Assembly: GCA_026413225.1 (NCBI GenBank) | Contig: CM048572.1 | Span: forward strand, 2,480,001 to 2,544,000 | Direction of reading: 5' to 3' | DNA: 64,000 nt | DNA from: Otis tarda | Taxonomy: Eukaryota; Chordata; Aves; Otidiformes; Otididae | In this document: in pieces, positions 1 through 13,500 of the stretch | How the letters are laid out: every line of letters starts with the position of its first letter | Numbering within the stretch: position 1 is the stretch's first letter | The notes under the pieces: generated by a model | What the model was told of the DNA's origin: nothing | What the model saw: the letters and a program-made list of their open reading frames with translations, nothing else | Database searches by the model: none | Position numbers and translations under genes: made by a program

Positions 1-3000
1 GTGTCCTTGCGCTTGGCACGGGCGACCCGCAATATCTAACTCATCTTTTGTCAGGCAAAATGCCTTCTAATTTGCTTTTTTGACATGAAAGTATGATCCA
101 TAACTGTTAAAATAGTAGGTTCATTTGTTATTGCAGGAAATTATGTAACTTAATAGAATTTACCCTGTAAAATCCGTAAATAACGGGAACTTGGCTGTAG
201 GTAAATCTAGATACGTTAAAATAGAAATAAAGTTCATATCTGGGCAGCGGCAGTACCGAGTCAGATCACTAAGAGATGGATATGGAGGCTTTTGAACTGA
301 GGTCCAGTGTCCTTTTCGAACACCCAGTTCTGCGGCCGGTCCCTGGCTTTGGTGTAGAAATCCTGGGGTGAACTCTGCTTGCGGGGGTTATCAGGAAGAT
401 CAGGGGAGATAATCATAATGGTCCGTTCTGGCCCTAAAATCCCTGGCAAGCTAAAGCAGTGGATCTGAGTATGAATTTTTCAATACTGACATTAACAGCT
501 CTCCCCTTTTGCAGAGGCAAGCTACAGAAAAACTTGGCAGCAGCTCGCACCGAAGCAAGAGTCTGTGGAAAACACTCTGAGTAAGATTATCGCAAAATAT
601 TGCCTTGCATTATGTCAGGGACGTAATCAATGGAGCGGAATATTTCCTTTCTTTCCAACTGTTGGCAGCAGAGGTTCACTCCCAGCCCACCTGGTGCCTG
701 GTTCCCCTCTGTTTTCGGGCAGGCTGGAATGACTCTAACTAATGGAGTGATTCTAGGCTTTTGTGAGTGGGAATGGAGTGAGACTCCAGCCCCAGGGGAT
801 GCGAAAAATGAGCCGTGTTTTCCTCCTGGTCTGCAGTACAGGAGGAAGAAGTGTGTGTAATCACAGATAAGAGCATCCACCTCACGTGAGATGTGAGCCT
901 CCGCAGACGGAGGAGGTAAGACTGTGACTAAACCTGCTCTCAGCTGGCTGTTGAACCCTGGTAGCGATGGGCCCAAGAGCCCCTACAGCATTAGAGGACA
1001 AAGGAACGCAGCGCAACAGATATGATGTGGGAAAGACAAACCTTCCCGAGCCAAGAAATGAGTCCCCCATGGATTGGAGCATGTGTCAGCCTAGACTGCT
1101 GCCACCTGCTTCTCTTCCCTATTGAATGAATATTCTCTGTAAGAAAGACAAGGATGAGCAAATCGTCACTAGATGAGAGAGAAAAAATATCTCGAGACAC
1201 ACTGATCTTCATCCCCTCTATGAGGCTGGAGTTACACTTTTTGGTTAATAGGATAGCAACAGCAGCAGCCACATGAGCTCCCCCTCTGAGTGCCTCTGGG
1301 CCTGTGCTCTTGCTTAAATGCACCAGCTCCTCAACAAAACCGGAGTCTGCTATCTTGGGCTCAACCAGTTCTTAGCCTGGACTTCAGGGACGTAAGGCAG
1401 ATCATGGAAGCTTATTTGTAATGTAGGGAAAACTGAGAGCACCACCATATGCTGCCGACTTCAGCGCATGGCTGCTGAGCAGCCAGCAAATGACCTGGGC
1501 CTGCAGTCAGCAAACACTCTGGAGAGTCACTGGGAGCTTTCCCACCAACCCCAGTGGGCGTTGGATTTGATTTTTAGGGTCTTAACTCAGACAGGTGCAT
1601 CCTGCAATATTCTTCAGTACGACCTGTGAGTCCTGAGCGATGCTCAGGAGGCTCAAACCCTTGCTGAACCCAGGCTGAGGTTGAGCAGAGAGGAGAAAGA
1701 TGATAAGTTCCTGTCTCAGTCCTAGTTCTCTGAGCCCAGTCACTACTATAAGTTTGCTCATCTCCTGAACATGTGGTTTGCATTATTAAGATGATAGCAT
1801 CCCTCATTTATCCTCTTCCTTGATTGGCAGTCAAAGGATCTCTCTCAGATGGGCTTTATAAGGGCTTTTCTTGTCGTCCACTGCCTGTAGTATCCTGGAA
1901 GGAAAGTTCTCTGAGAGGTGAGGATGAAAGTGCTGCATCACCCAGGCAGTGTTGATAGCCCAGCAGAGTCCCCAAGATGTGCAGTGCCAGGTAGGTGGCT
2001 TCACAAGCAGCTTTTCCAGAGCATGTGTTCTTCCAGTATGTTGTTCTGTGATGCACTTGTGAAACAAGGCTGTCCCCTGCTTTGTACAGCTGACTGGAGC
2101 GGCTCTCACTTCAGAGAGCACTGAGCTGGCAGAGGGAGAGATAAAATGTAGAAGTCGCTTTGGGCTCCAGCTTCTAACACTGTCTTTGGAGCTAAATTCT
2201 CCTGCCTGTGAAGTCTCAGCTTGATTTTTACTTAGGATCTCCTGATTCTCCCTCTCATCCCCTTCAAACATGGGATTAGGCAAAGCATTCAAAATCAGGA
2301 ACAACCACCAAAAAATCCCTCAGCCACTGGAGGAACAAACACAGGCCTTCGCAGGGCAAAATCAATTCCTGTTAGTATTCCGCACAATGTGATAGAAGCA
2401 ATTCTACTTAGCTCTGCCTTAAATGCCACTGTATGTCACCCTTTGCGGAAACTGATAGTTCCATTTTCAGCATATTGATCTCCAATTAAATCAATGGCTT
2501 TGAGCGAGTTCACCTGTCCAACCCACAGAGCAGACTTGAGATGCCCAATCTGCAGCAAACGTGTACAGAAAGGTCTGAAAATGTAATTGGGGTTGTAGGA
2601 GATGGTGTTGTGCTGTACACATGTGTAGCGCTGCTGAGCTCCAGGCCAAAAGGGTTGTTTCACTTTGTTCATTAAGGCGCTCGTTTCTGACAGAGCACCC
2701 AGAGGTCCTGTCCGGCAGGAGCTTAGACATAAACCAGGGAATCTGTTCAGTGGCAAATATGTATGCCGTGTGTGGCCAGCAGCCTCCTGGCAGCATTTTG
2801 AACAGTTCATGGCTGATGAAGGAAAAGAGCTACTGAAGTTTGAGGAAAAATACAGCAAAAGAACACAAAGCAATTCAGGACTTCTCTCCAAGAAGACAGC
2901 CTCACCATAAATACTGCAGTAGCAAATGTAACTTGGTGCATTGGTAAGGAATGGTGAGGAAATCATGCATGCTCTCAACATCTCTGCAAGGTTCATGCAG

Positions 3001-6000
3001 AGGGAACCAAAACCCTTTCTTTCACCTCTGGCATCACCAAAACCAAATGAATGTATATGGTACAAATGCCCTTACTTACCAATTTTGGCACCAATGTACA
3101 GCATGACAAGAACAGTATCTTCCTTACTCTTTCAGTACTCAAAACATGAATTTCTAAAGGAAAAAGAGATTTGCCAGGGTTTTAGATAAGATCTGAACAT
3201 CTTGCCACAGATCAAGGTGGGCAAATAATTCTCAAGTGTTAGAGTCACAAATGAGCTCTGAAAGTTTTACTCATGGCTGAAGCGTGCTTTGTATCCTGTA
3301 TAAACATGGCCAACTGCGCAGTTTGGTTTCAGTGGGAAAAGGGGATGTGATGGCGATAGCAGCAATGGGCTGCTTTTACAGTTTAGAAGAGTTGTAGTTT
3401 GCCTTGTAGTCACCTTCTTCCTTACCAAGGAGTATGTTTGGACATGCTAGACCTGCAGTCTTTCTTCTGCAGAAAGCTGCCTGAACACATGTACCTTAAA
3501 GCTTGCACAGAATGTGCCAGCATAAAGCAATCGCAGGCTGGGATGAATTAATCACTAGCACGACTCCGACTCCACAGTCACTGCTGGCTCCTAAGAACCA
3601 GGCTGAATGTGGGCAGTCGACACAGCAGGCAGCCGCAATCTGAGCCCTGGGCTGGAACATTTGTGTTCCTGTTCAGTATTTTGAAATAAGTGTAGTGAAA
3701 AATACCAAAGGCTCCTAATGGCTGAGGCTGCCTTTCATTAGAACACAAAAATAAGCTACAACAGGACCAGCAAGATTGCCTACCATCTGAAATCCAAATC
3801 TTCCTTTCAGATTGGACCCGACTTTCTAGATTGAAACAAGTTTCTCGTGGGTCTTTCTCTGCCTGTCACCTCTGCTTCTGGGCTATGAGTTGTTCCCTGC
3901 TGCAGGCCAGGAATACCCCCAAGCATCTCCCAGCCATGCTGATGGCTCTTCATCTTCTTCACCTGCCCTCTTGTTCTCAGCACCGGCTCCAAGCCAACAT
4001 TATATCAGAGAATTGAGCCATCTCCACTCTGGGTGCTGGCAGCGAGAACAATGCAATTGAACAACTTTTCCCTTTCTACCTGGCCACACCACCACTTTGT
4101 CAGGACGTCTTTGTCCAGGGACCATGAACAGTTTTATCATCCGTCCCCTGACAGACCCTCTTCTTACTGGGACCTTCTCAGATTACATAGAGGTCACAGC
4201 TGGAGAGCATAACAGGACATTGTTAATTATTGGGGTCAGCTGAGATTAATGACAATATTCACCCAGAGACAAACTGGGCAATAACTGAGGACCATGTTGG
4301 GCACAGGAGACCTCTCCCAGTGAGCCTGTTGGTGGGAGAATGGAAACACAGAGAACAAAAAAATTTGCCCATCCTGCTCCTTAGAGCAGGAAAGCAGATG
4401 GTGTGGGACAAGGGGCTTCTGAGGATAAGTGAAGTACCTGATGAGAAAGCTGCTTTACCTCCTCCGCTGGACAAACTGGGAAACAGAGCAGGTAGAAAAC
4501 AGAGTGCAGGACTTGCATGAAGCGCTCTGGCGGCGTCCAAGATGGCTGAGTCTTAGACAATGTGCTTTTATGTCCTTCATTCGTATGCCCCTGGTGCTCT
4601 GATGGGTTATATTTATTAAGCTCTTTTGACAGTCTCCTCTGGACTTTGACTGTCAATTAATCTCCTTTCACCTGCTTTGAGTTGCCTCCATTTTTTAAAA
4701 GCCGTCTGCCAGAGAAATGTGCTCTGCAGAAATTTGTCACTTCTTTCCGTCTGCACGCTCACCCCTCTGAAGGCAAGCTGTGAAGGGTGGCTCTGCTCTG
4801 TCGCTGTGTCTTTAATCCATGTGGGGCTTCTTGGTACAAAATGGAGGGTGAACCTCAGTCTGCTGTGCACTGCTGTGGTCTCTATTAGGGCTTTTGGGCA
4901 TATATGGGGCAAGAGCGGCGAAGGTTTCATGGGCTTCGGGAGACTTGCAGGGGAGTGTGCTGGTGTGGCACGTGGGGTGTGCTGGGAAGCAGGCAGCCCA
5001 GCGCAGGGAATGTCTCTTTCCCAGTTGCAGAACAGATACGTGTTTGCAGAGTCAGGACCCATCCAGCACTGTGCCAAGGAAAGCAAAGCGAGGAACGGAT
5101 GGTGGGCTTCCAACACCCATGTGAAGCTACACAGAACAGGCTGCAGGCTATAAGGGCTTGTTAGATCAGATGCAGCCTGAAAATGCCTGCACTGTTGATG
5201 TGGCCTGAATCAATATCGCTGTGAAGGCACAGAATAGCATCTGACCTACCAAGTCCTTTCAGATCCGGGGTGACTTCGTGTTGTATGAGCTCTGGCAGTG
5301 CTGCTTCCTTGGTGCAGTTCTGTTCCATAGGCATCTTCTTATCCCTACATCCTACCCTCCAAGACCTTCATACTCTAACATCGCTTGCACGGCTGTAAAG
5401 AATCATCTGAGAGGCACAGGGGGTTTTTGGTCAAATGCATATGGAAAGTATCTCTAATACACGTGTTGTGTTCTTACATTCCTGTCTTCAGCAGAGTCCC
5501 GGCTGAGCAAACCTAGTCTCCCTCCATATTTTGAGAAACTTTAGTGCAATCACTGTATTTCTTAGTGAATAAAGAAGTACAACTTGCTCAGTGGGGATTA
5601 GACCCAAGAACTTTAACCTTTCCAGTCTGCTTCCTGGGCCCATGACAGGTACAGCTCCATCCCACTCAGTGGCTGCCTTGTCCTCTTTCTCAGCACGCTC
5701 TTGGATGCTGTGGGGAGCTTCTTCTGAAGGCAGGTTTGCGCTCTCTGCTTGGGCGCTTGCTGGTGCAGCTGACAAGCTGAGTCCAAGGTTGAAAGCCCAG
5801 AAAGCGTTCAGAGTGACAAATGAAAACGTTATGGAATAGGAACTGGAAGTTATTTCCTCCTCTTCTGACCTATTGTTAGTGCAGTTGTGGGGGAAATGGC
5901 AAACTCCACTGCTCTGATCTTTGCTTGTAACAAGCTTTCCAGCACCCCTGCAAGGAATTTTATTTTAGCTTGATGGGTTTTAGAATTTAATTTTCAGCAG

Positions 6001-6479
6001 TTCAGAATTTGTGACCCTCCAGTGCACCTGAGCTCATGGAGTACAAAGCATTTGCTGCTTCTCATCGCCACACAGAAAGATACTTGGCTGAATTTCACTT
6101 GTAAATTTTAGAGCTGGATATCTGAGTTATAAAGAAAATAAAGTACTAATGAATATTCTTTTGAACCAGCTCCACATATTCCTAGAGCTGGGCTTCAGAG
6201 CTTTTCCACTTACTTTCCAATCGTTTGTGGAAGATGGGTTTTCTTTATCTGCAACAAAGGTTGGCCAAAGTAAAACTGTCCTGAACACTCAGAGTTTGAC
6301 AGCATCCCTGTGGTAGCAGGGTTACGATGCTGGATCCCGTCACAAACCATAGTTTCTCTTATCAAACCAGCCAGGAGCAAGTTGTTTCCATCTTTTTGTT
6401 GATGAACAGTCTGCAAACAGTAAAAGTGACTGGATGGGTTTTACAGAGCAAAAACTGGTCTGGAGGCGAGGTGGTGCCA
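1..6479. other. Unique non-coding sequence, no gene recognised
   Basis: This stretch is moderately AT-rich and holds no reading frame that I can assign to a protein family. The longest frame is 209 codons on the minus strand (2436-3065). It is overlapped by open frames on the plus strand, lacks domains or a clear signal peptide, and is most simply explained by chance. Frames of 157 to 166 codons at 1831-2304 and 4616-5153 are likewise overlapped on the opposite strand. I see no tRNA-like B box, long tandem array or clear interspersed repeat here. Very old, diverged repeats could be missed by eye. Confidence 0.6.
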
Positions 6480-6930
6480 GGTGGACTCAGGCCTGTCCTG
6501 CCTGACCTGTGCCCTGCCGTGCCCCCGCTGAGGTGACAGAGGGCCCAGCAGAGCGGGAGGCAGGGCAGGCATGCCTGGCTGTGCAGCCGAGGGCTATACC
6601 CCGGCCCCAAGGAGGCTCTGCGGACCTGGCTGCAGCCCAGAGCCCCACCGCGCGAGGAAAGGGCAGCAGCCGCCACCACCACGCTCTGCAGGACCGGATT
6701 TATTTACAGATACTTTATTTCCTCTCCATCTCCTGCTGAGTCCTGCCTGCCTCATGGATCCCAGCTGCTTTTCAATGGAATGTGGCTCTGGTGCTGACAA
6801 CACCCTCTGGCAGCGTGGCTCCAGGAGGCCGTGCAAGTCCGTGTCCAGGCCCGGCATGGGGTCTGCTGCACTGGCCCGGCCCACGGCTGCGGTGGGAGAG
6901 AACAAAGCAGGGCAGGGCTTTTCCTCAGCG
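6480..6930. other. GC-rich block with modest CpG content
   Basis: GC content rises sharply over this block compared with both flanks, with runs of C and G and about a dozen CpG dinucleotides in the first 230 bases by hand count. The CpG content is about half of that expected, so it falls short of a clear CpG island. Short open frames exist on both strands because stop codons are rare in GC-rich DNA. None resembles a known protein. It could be an eroded promoter-associated island or a GC-rich insertion. Confidence 0.45.
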
Positions 6931-7239
6931 TGTGCCAAGCTTGGACAGCCTGGGAGCAAGAGCCTGGCTTCTCAGGGCTGCTAAGACCAGCAAGTGGAGA
7001 GAAGCTGCTGATGCTTTAATGGCAGGATACCCTCTGCATGCCATCCTCAATAACATGAAATTGTTTTTGTAACAGGCGTTTGAAGCTTTTAAATATTTAC
7101 TGGCCAGGTTTGAATCTTGCTTTTAATCCTCTAACATAGCTGTCTACGCCTTAAGCAGCTACTGGTGTTGTTTCTAGAGCAGGACGTTATCCCTGTTCTC
7201 ACCCCCTTCCACCATGAGCAAAGCAAGAATCAGCGCCAA

Positions 7240-7520
7240 GAACAAAGGTCACCAAACGCTTTGTTAAAATTCTTTAATTTGCCTGACAAATAAACAGGAC
7301 AATCTTGAAAGTGGTGACAAAACCACAACTGCATTGGCATCCACGAGGTGTGGTGGGATACGCTGCAGGATGGGCCATTAGCATTTGGCTGGAGCACTGC
7401 TAATCCGGGCCTGAAAAATACGCAGCCCAATTACGGCAGCTATACCGCTGAAGTAATGCGGAGCTTGGGGGTGGGACTGACGAGCGGCCTCGTAACGGGC
7501 TAATGAGCACTCTGGCTGCT
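7240..7520. promoter_or_regulatory. Candidate conserved non-coding element
   Basis: The block carries a Bicoid/Otx-class TAATCC core at 7401-7406, a CAATTA core at 7428-7433 and a TAATGAG stretch starting at 7501. Scattered CpGs between 7340 and 7500 are retained although the flanks are CpG-poor. AT-rich homeodomain cores with preserved CpGs are typical of developmental enhancers in gene deserts. That is inference from composition only. No conservation data were available, and the same motifs occur by chance at low density anywhere. Confidence 0.3.
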
Positions 7521-10500
7521 CTCCGTCAAAGGCCTGGGGGAAGCTGGTGCAAGACCCCTGGGGTGGTACGGGAGAGGAATGTGCAGACTGGGAAATGTCC
7601 AAATACAGCATTAAAATCCAGCGTGAACCGAGTAGAAGCTTGTGCTTAGCACGTGGATAAAGCAACTTAAATGTGACAGGTGCATGAGAACTGATACGTT
7701 CTCAAAAGGGGCTGTATTTGCATCATACAAAGAATAAGGAATAGATTAAATGTATATTTAGGACAGCCATTTCAGACTTAGAGCTTCTGGGTGGCTGGAA
7801 ACACCTTTTGTTCCAGATAGCTGCCAAAAAAATCAGCCTCTTGGGGTTTGATTATTGAGGAAGAGTTGGAGAAAAAAGGGAGAATAGGGAAGAGCTGTGG
7901 GTGGAATAGCAGGTATGGGAGGTGGTTTGGGAGGAGCTGCTGAGGGTGACGGAGGAGGAGATGGGCAGGAGCTGAAGAGGACTTTAGGGAGAGGCTGGGG
8001 ATGGCAATAAGTATCTGATGCACGTGGAGCTGGAGCCGTTAATTAGGCATTCATATCTGCTGTCTCGTAAACATCCGACAATCACCAGCTCCATCCTTCT
8101 ATACTGGAGGTCCATGTGAGCTTTAACAACTTTCTGCTGCTCCTTGTTGTAGGTGAACCGAAAGACTTGCTGTGGATCTGAACATCAAAATCCTGATGAT
8201 TAAATATGTGAGAAGTCAGTACTGCTGGACTGCAGGATATTTTTTCTTCTCAGCTTTTAATTTTTTTAAGAATCCGTGAGCTGAGGGCATTAGTAAGTTG
8301 GCAAAGTCAAGATCTCAAAAGATAGTCAATATCTGTATGTCCTAAATTTGCCTCTCTGATTATGCGTGATGTAATTAATTGTAATGAACTGTGCACATGC
8401 ATGCAAGAGCTGACCTGCACCTGCTTTTGCTGCCTCCCTGTGCTCCTGGCAGCACAGTCCCTGCAGGTGTTTGGTTATCATCTATTTTCTTTGTTCCTGG
8501 GCAACAGGAGGTTACTTGGCTGATTAACTGCCATTCAGGATACCGTTCCTTGACAGGCAACTATTTCAGCATGTGCTAAAATGTGTTTGGGAATCACGTC
8601 CCAAGGTAGGGCAGAATTGGAGCCTCTGAGGATGTAAGTTACTTAACATTCTTCTTGGTGAGTACAATAGTTGATATAAGTTATAGCTATTCAAAGGGTA
8701 ATTGAAAAGCATCTGTCACAACAGCACATGTGATGTAAGCCTGCCTAGCACACAAGTCCTTGCCCAGAAGTGCTGATGATCTTTCTTAATCAGCCTCTAA
8801 TTTCTTCCTTCCAGTTTCTTGCAGCCTAAGGATCTTGCTGCACAGGGTCCTCCATTCCTGAGTGATCTCTCAGAAGCCTTTGGTGGTGTGTTAGCAACCT
8901 GAGAGGAGTGACTTGCTTCAAAGAGGCTGGGTGATGATCTCAGAGGGATGTAGAACTGGGTAAGATACTTTGCAGTCTATCATCAGTTTCTACTGAAGTG
9001 CTAACATGAATCCCTTGCCAGTCATAGGTTGCAAGCAGCAATCACATCCTGCCTGTTATACTTTTGATGAGGGAAGTTACAGTGTCTTGGAAGTAAAACG
9101 ATCTGTGAGTGACATATTTTGCTTCAGCTGCCAGGGTAATAAGTTATTTCTGTGCAAAAACTGAGATGTAATTATTCCTAATGGTGTCATGTTGACTTGC
9201 GGCTTGTACTGCTAGGCAAAAAGGTGGTTTCAGTAAACAGAGGAAACTGAAACCAATTAATAATAAAAGGGATGACTTCTGCAAGTGTATGCCTGAATAA
9301 AGGAAGCAGAGATGTGCGTGAACATTTACTTCAATAAAAATAACAAATTTTCCAGCAAGTTATTTCTGATCCTTTCCGTCCATTCCTCATCATCATTCAT
9401 AGACACTGTTTGTGAGAACTTCTGTGAGAAAAGGAGCATATGAATATTAATGGGAATTACAAGAAATGACATGCAACTGCATGTGCAAAATCTGTGTGAG
9501 AAGCACTTGTGTGCATCCTGGGATCTTGGTAGATCTTGCTCAATTTTGCAACATGTCTGGTAACAAATGTGAGTGCAAGTGCTGTATTAGGTGACCAACC
9601 AAGCCCTACAGGCAATAAGTAGCTACTATTCAAACTAAATGAACTCTAGGGAAATCCTTGGTTTAGATCTCTTTTACCTACAACGTTTAGTGCAGAAATA
9701 AAGATACGTATATTTGCTAGGCTGTTAGGGTAGGGAGTGGGGAAAACACCTACTGACTTCAACAAGGTCAGGTTTTCACCTTAGAGTCTTCAAGCACAAC
9801 TTGTGAACTGAATTTACGAAGAGAATAGAGCTGAATTTATTAGTTAATCCTGTGTAGAACAGGAATTACAGAATTGCAGGAATGTGCAGAATTTTGTACT
9901 TGGCCCTGGGACTGCTGCTTCTGCTGCTTTTGGGCAGAGAATGAACCAACAACAAACAGGGCAAAGCACTCGCTCTCTGAATGGAGATATATATATTAAT
10001 ACAAGTATAAAAATCAGCTGGTTAGCTTTCAGGATTGTTTTCCTGTTTTGCATGAATATATATCCAGGATGGTCTGACACCAAGAAGTTTTGATTTGTTT
10101 CATCTCTCCTCCATCTCCCACGTACTCAGTGGGGTGATCATCCTGGTGCAAACGGTGCGTGTGCTGTTAATCTGTGTGCTATTAATCCTTTTACCCTGAG
10201 TTGCAGTATTGCACGTGGTTAGTCCTGAACTTCTAACTTCTAGCTAAATCTTAATTAGATATTAATTTTTAGTAGTATCTCAGCTTAACCAGCTTGGGCT
10301 GCTCTCTAGTTTTGGATTGGTGCATGTTCCTATTGGAGTGCATTTTATCAAAATAATTTCCTAAGGGTTTAGTTTGTTTTTTTTAAATGATGCTTGCCGT
10401 TGACCTTTTTTTATATTGAATGACAAAGGGTTTGAAACTGTTTCATTTCATTTTGAAAAAGTGCTAACAGCTTATCCACACTACTGTTTCTGCTGCTTTA

Positions 10501-13500
10501 TTGAATGGTCCATCCTTCTTGTATTCTCTGAACCTACAGGCTCCAAATTTGCTGTCTCTGGATGTGATGTAACCTCTGGGTGAATAAGGTTACTTGTGAA
10601 GTACTTCTCAACACAGTAATTAAAAAAAACCCCAACCGATCTACTGAAAGCACAAAAGTTAATTTAACAGGGCCTAAGTTCATGGGAACACTTGGAAATA
10701 TTTGCCTGACTCTGAAAGCTGTGGTTCATAGGTCTTTTTCTCTACAGTGCCTTGGGAAATAGCAGGGACAATTAAATTAAAGGTGGTTAGAGTGCTGCCA
10801 CCTTTTGGTACAGAATTAGGGAGAGCTGTTGCCAACACTGATTTGGAGAGAAAAATCTTTTTGGTATCTAAATAGCAGCGAAAAAGGATGACCTGGATGT
10901 AACCTGCTTGACAAGAATGTCATCCCGTGTAGCTGCTTTTCTTCCTTCCTCCTTTGTGCAGTTCTTCCTTCTGTCAGTTCGTGATTTGCCTGTTGTTTTC
11001 ACTAACCGGCTGTTTGTCATGTTTTTATCTGTGATGAATGCAACATGAAACTGCTTCCAGCATCCCACAGCTGTGAGAAAGGACGCTCTGATGCTCCTTT
11101 TAGGAGGAGCAGGGACTTAAATCAAAGACATGTAGCAGCTGAGCAGGTTGTAGAAAATTGCTTGACATGGAAAAATGACTTGTGTCTGTGTCGCTTGTCT
11201 TCTGGCGCTCTGGAGCGAGGATGTGGATGGAGCTGGTTGATCAGTCTCGCTAAGTCAATGGCAATACACAGCGAGACTTGAAACGCTGCTGCTTCCTCCA
11301 TGCCCCATTCAGGGACAGAGATGGAGATAAAGGGAATAGTGTGTTGCATTCGTGTGCAGTTTTACTCCCTGCCGCTATGTGTTTAAATGCTTCTGATGAA
11401 AATTTTATGCAGTTTAACCCATAGGAGAAGGCAGACATGATATAGACAGGTCATAGGAAATTTTTTTCCAGCATGACTTTTTACACAATTGAAAGGACAT
11501 GGGACCCAACCAGAAATCTCACTTCTCTCAGAAGTAAGTTTCTTGGAGGGGATAAGAGATGCCACCTAGAAATGTTCTGGCTTTCCCAGACTTTGAGATG
11601 AGAGATTGGCATGCAAATATCTGTAGGGATCTCTAATCCTCATCACTGGATCTTGTAGGAATGGGGGCAGTACCTTAATGACTGATGTCCCCACAAAGCA
11701 CACATGCAGCACCAGACACGGATTTGTGTTAGGGTTAAACCTTCACTGGAGAACACACTGCAAGGTGTCAGGGGCTGGGTTACTGGCTGTCCCTGGATGT
11801 GGAGGTGCTGTGAGCAGCAGGCTGCAGACAAGTACTGGGTGCCTAAGATTTCTAATAACCACTTTCAGGGTTGGTAATGACAGTAATATTTTATTAAGTG
11901 ACAAATTTACCTGTTTCCTTACTCTGTTGGCTCCAGCTTACAACTGATACTTAAATCCTACTATAATTTTACTTTATAATGCATTCAAGACCTTCTTCTG
12001 CAACTGCGAGTAGTACTTTCTCACAGGAGTAAGTTCTTTGACTTTGAAGACAATGGTCACATGAACCAAGATGCAGAATCATGTCTTACACCTGTGTTGC
12101 ACACGCAGCATGTAAGTTATTGGGTGGACGCTGTAATTATTATTTCTGTACATGTTAGGAATTTGATGTGGTTTCTTCTATCCCACGGTAAAAGCACTGA
12201 TAGTGAATAACTGAGAGGAAGCTACAAAGGAAACTTAGTTGATATGCAAAATACAAGATGTCAAGATCTGACATTTTTCATCACTTATTAGAAGACATCT
12301 AATAACTCATAAGTGAATGTAAATGTCATATCACTCCTAAAACGTTATGCATTCTCTATCAACCAGAATAATGAATGATTACAAATGTTCCAGCACACAA
12401 AATGCCAACAAAACAAAAGTGAAGCATGAAATTAAATTAGAGGAATAAAGTGGAAAATAATGATAATGCTACTATACCTGGCTTTATTAATACTTATCAC
12501 TTGGAAGGATCTCAAAGCTCTGTGGGCAGGATGAATGCTTGCTGGCTCCAGACGAATCTGACCACACATATATAAATACTTGTACATCATTTATATATAG
12601 CTGTTGGCACAGAGCAGGTTTTCTCTAATTCTTTGTGGACTTGCAATGAGGCAGACATAGTATTCTGGAAAAAAAAAAAAGAAATGCTTTTTGAAGGTTT
12701 CTTTGCAGTTGCAAGCACTGGAAAATTAGTGTTGGCAGCAGTAGCGTTTGTAATCACGTGGCTCCAGGAGCTGAATCCTGTCATACCTCCCTTGGAGTGA
12801 CCAAATGGAGGATGTCCCATTTTCTGAACATCCTACAGCGTTTCTGCAAGGGTAGATGAAAAAGGGAACATCATTCTTCCTTCTATCTTTGTATATTCTG
12901 TGGCCAATCTTTAAACATTTGTCTCTGCTGTGCCTGAAATGTCCATGTCATCGTTTTCACCCTTCCTCTTTCTGTCTGTTTCTAATTTCCTTTGGAGATC
13001 TGGGTAGCAAACACAGTTGCTATTGTTTGTCATATTTGAGGGGTTTTTACTCAAATGATTATTTGTTGTTGGGCTTTTGGTTTTGTTTTGTTTTTTTTTT
13101 CTTGCCCTGGTAACTTTGAAAAATAGTCATCTGCAAAATGTCTTACTACACACCTGAAATCCATGGAAAAAAAAAGTCATTTTAAAAATTGTTTTTTGGA
13201 AGCTTGGATTACAGAAAATATTGGGTCTATTCCCTTTCCCATACTGTCGGTAAGCTCTGCTTTTTAAATGTAACAAAGCCAAGATGTAGTGAGGAAAAAG
13301 TCTGGTTTTTATATCGCACAAAGGCAAATTCAGAGATGGCACAGAGGCATCATAAGCTGATCTCCTACTGACGTGTTGTGGGATTCTGGTACTTAACTGC
13401 AAGTTGCCTGCAGAAATCTTCTCCCTTGCCATACGTTTTAAAATTAGTATTTCTTTCAGGGCAGGAGTAACTGGGCTAAGCTGGCTTCCGGGAGAGAGGA

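Noticed and set aside
2436..3065. 209-codon minus-strand open frame
   Set aside because: No domain, no convincing signal peptide, cysteine- and serine-rich random texture, and overlapping plus-strand frames. Such lengths occur by chance in 64 kb.
12856..13113. Very hydrophobic 85-codon frame resembling a membrane protein
   Set aside because: It is a by-product of a T- and C-rich strand ending in T runs; no other coding signal is present.
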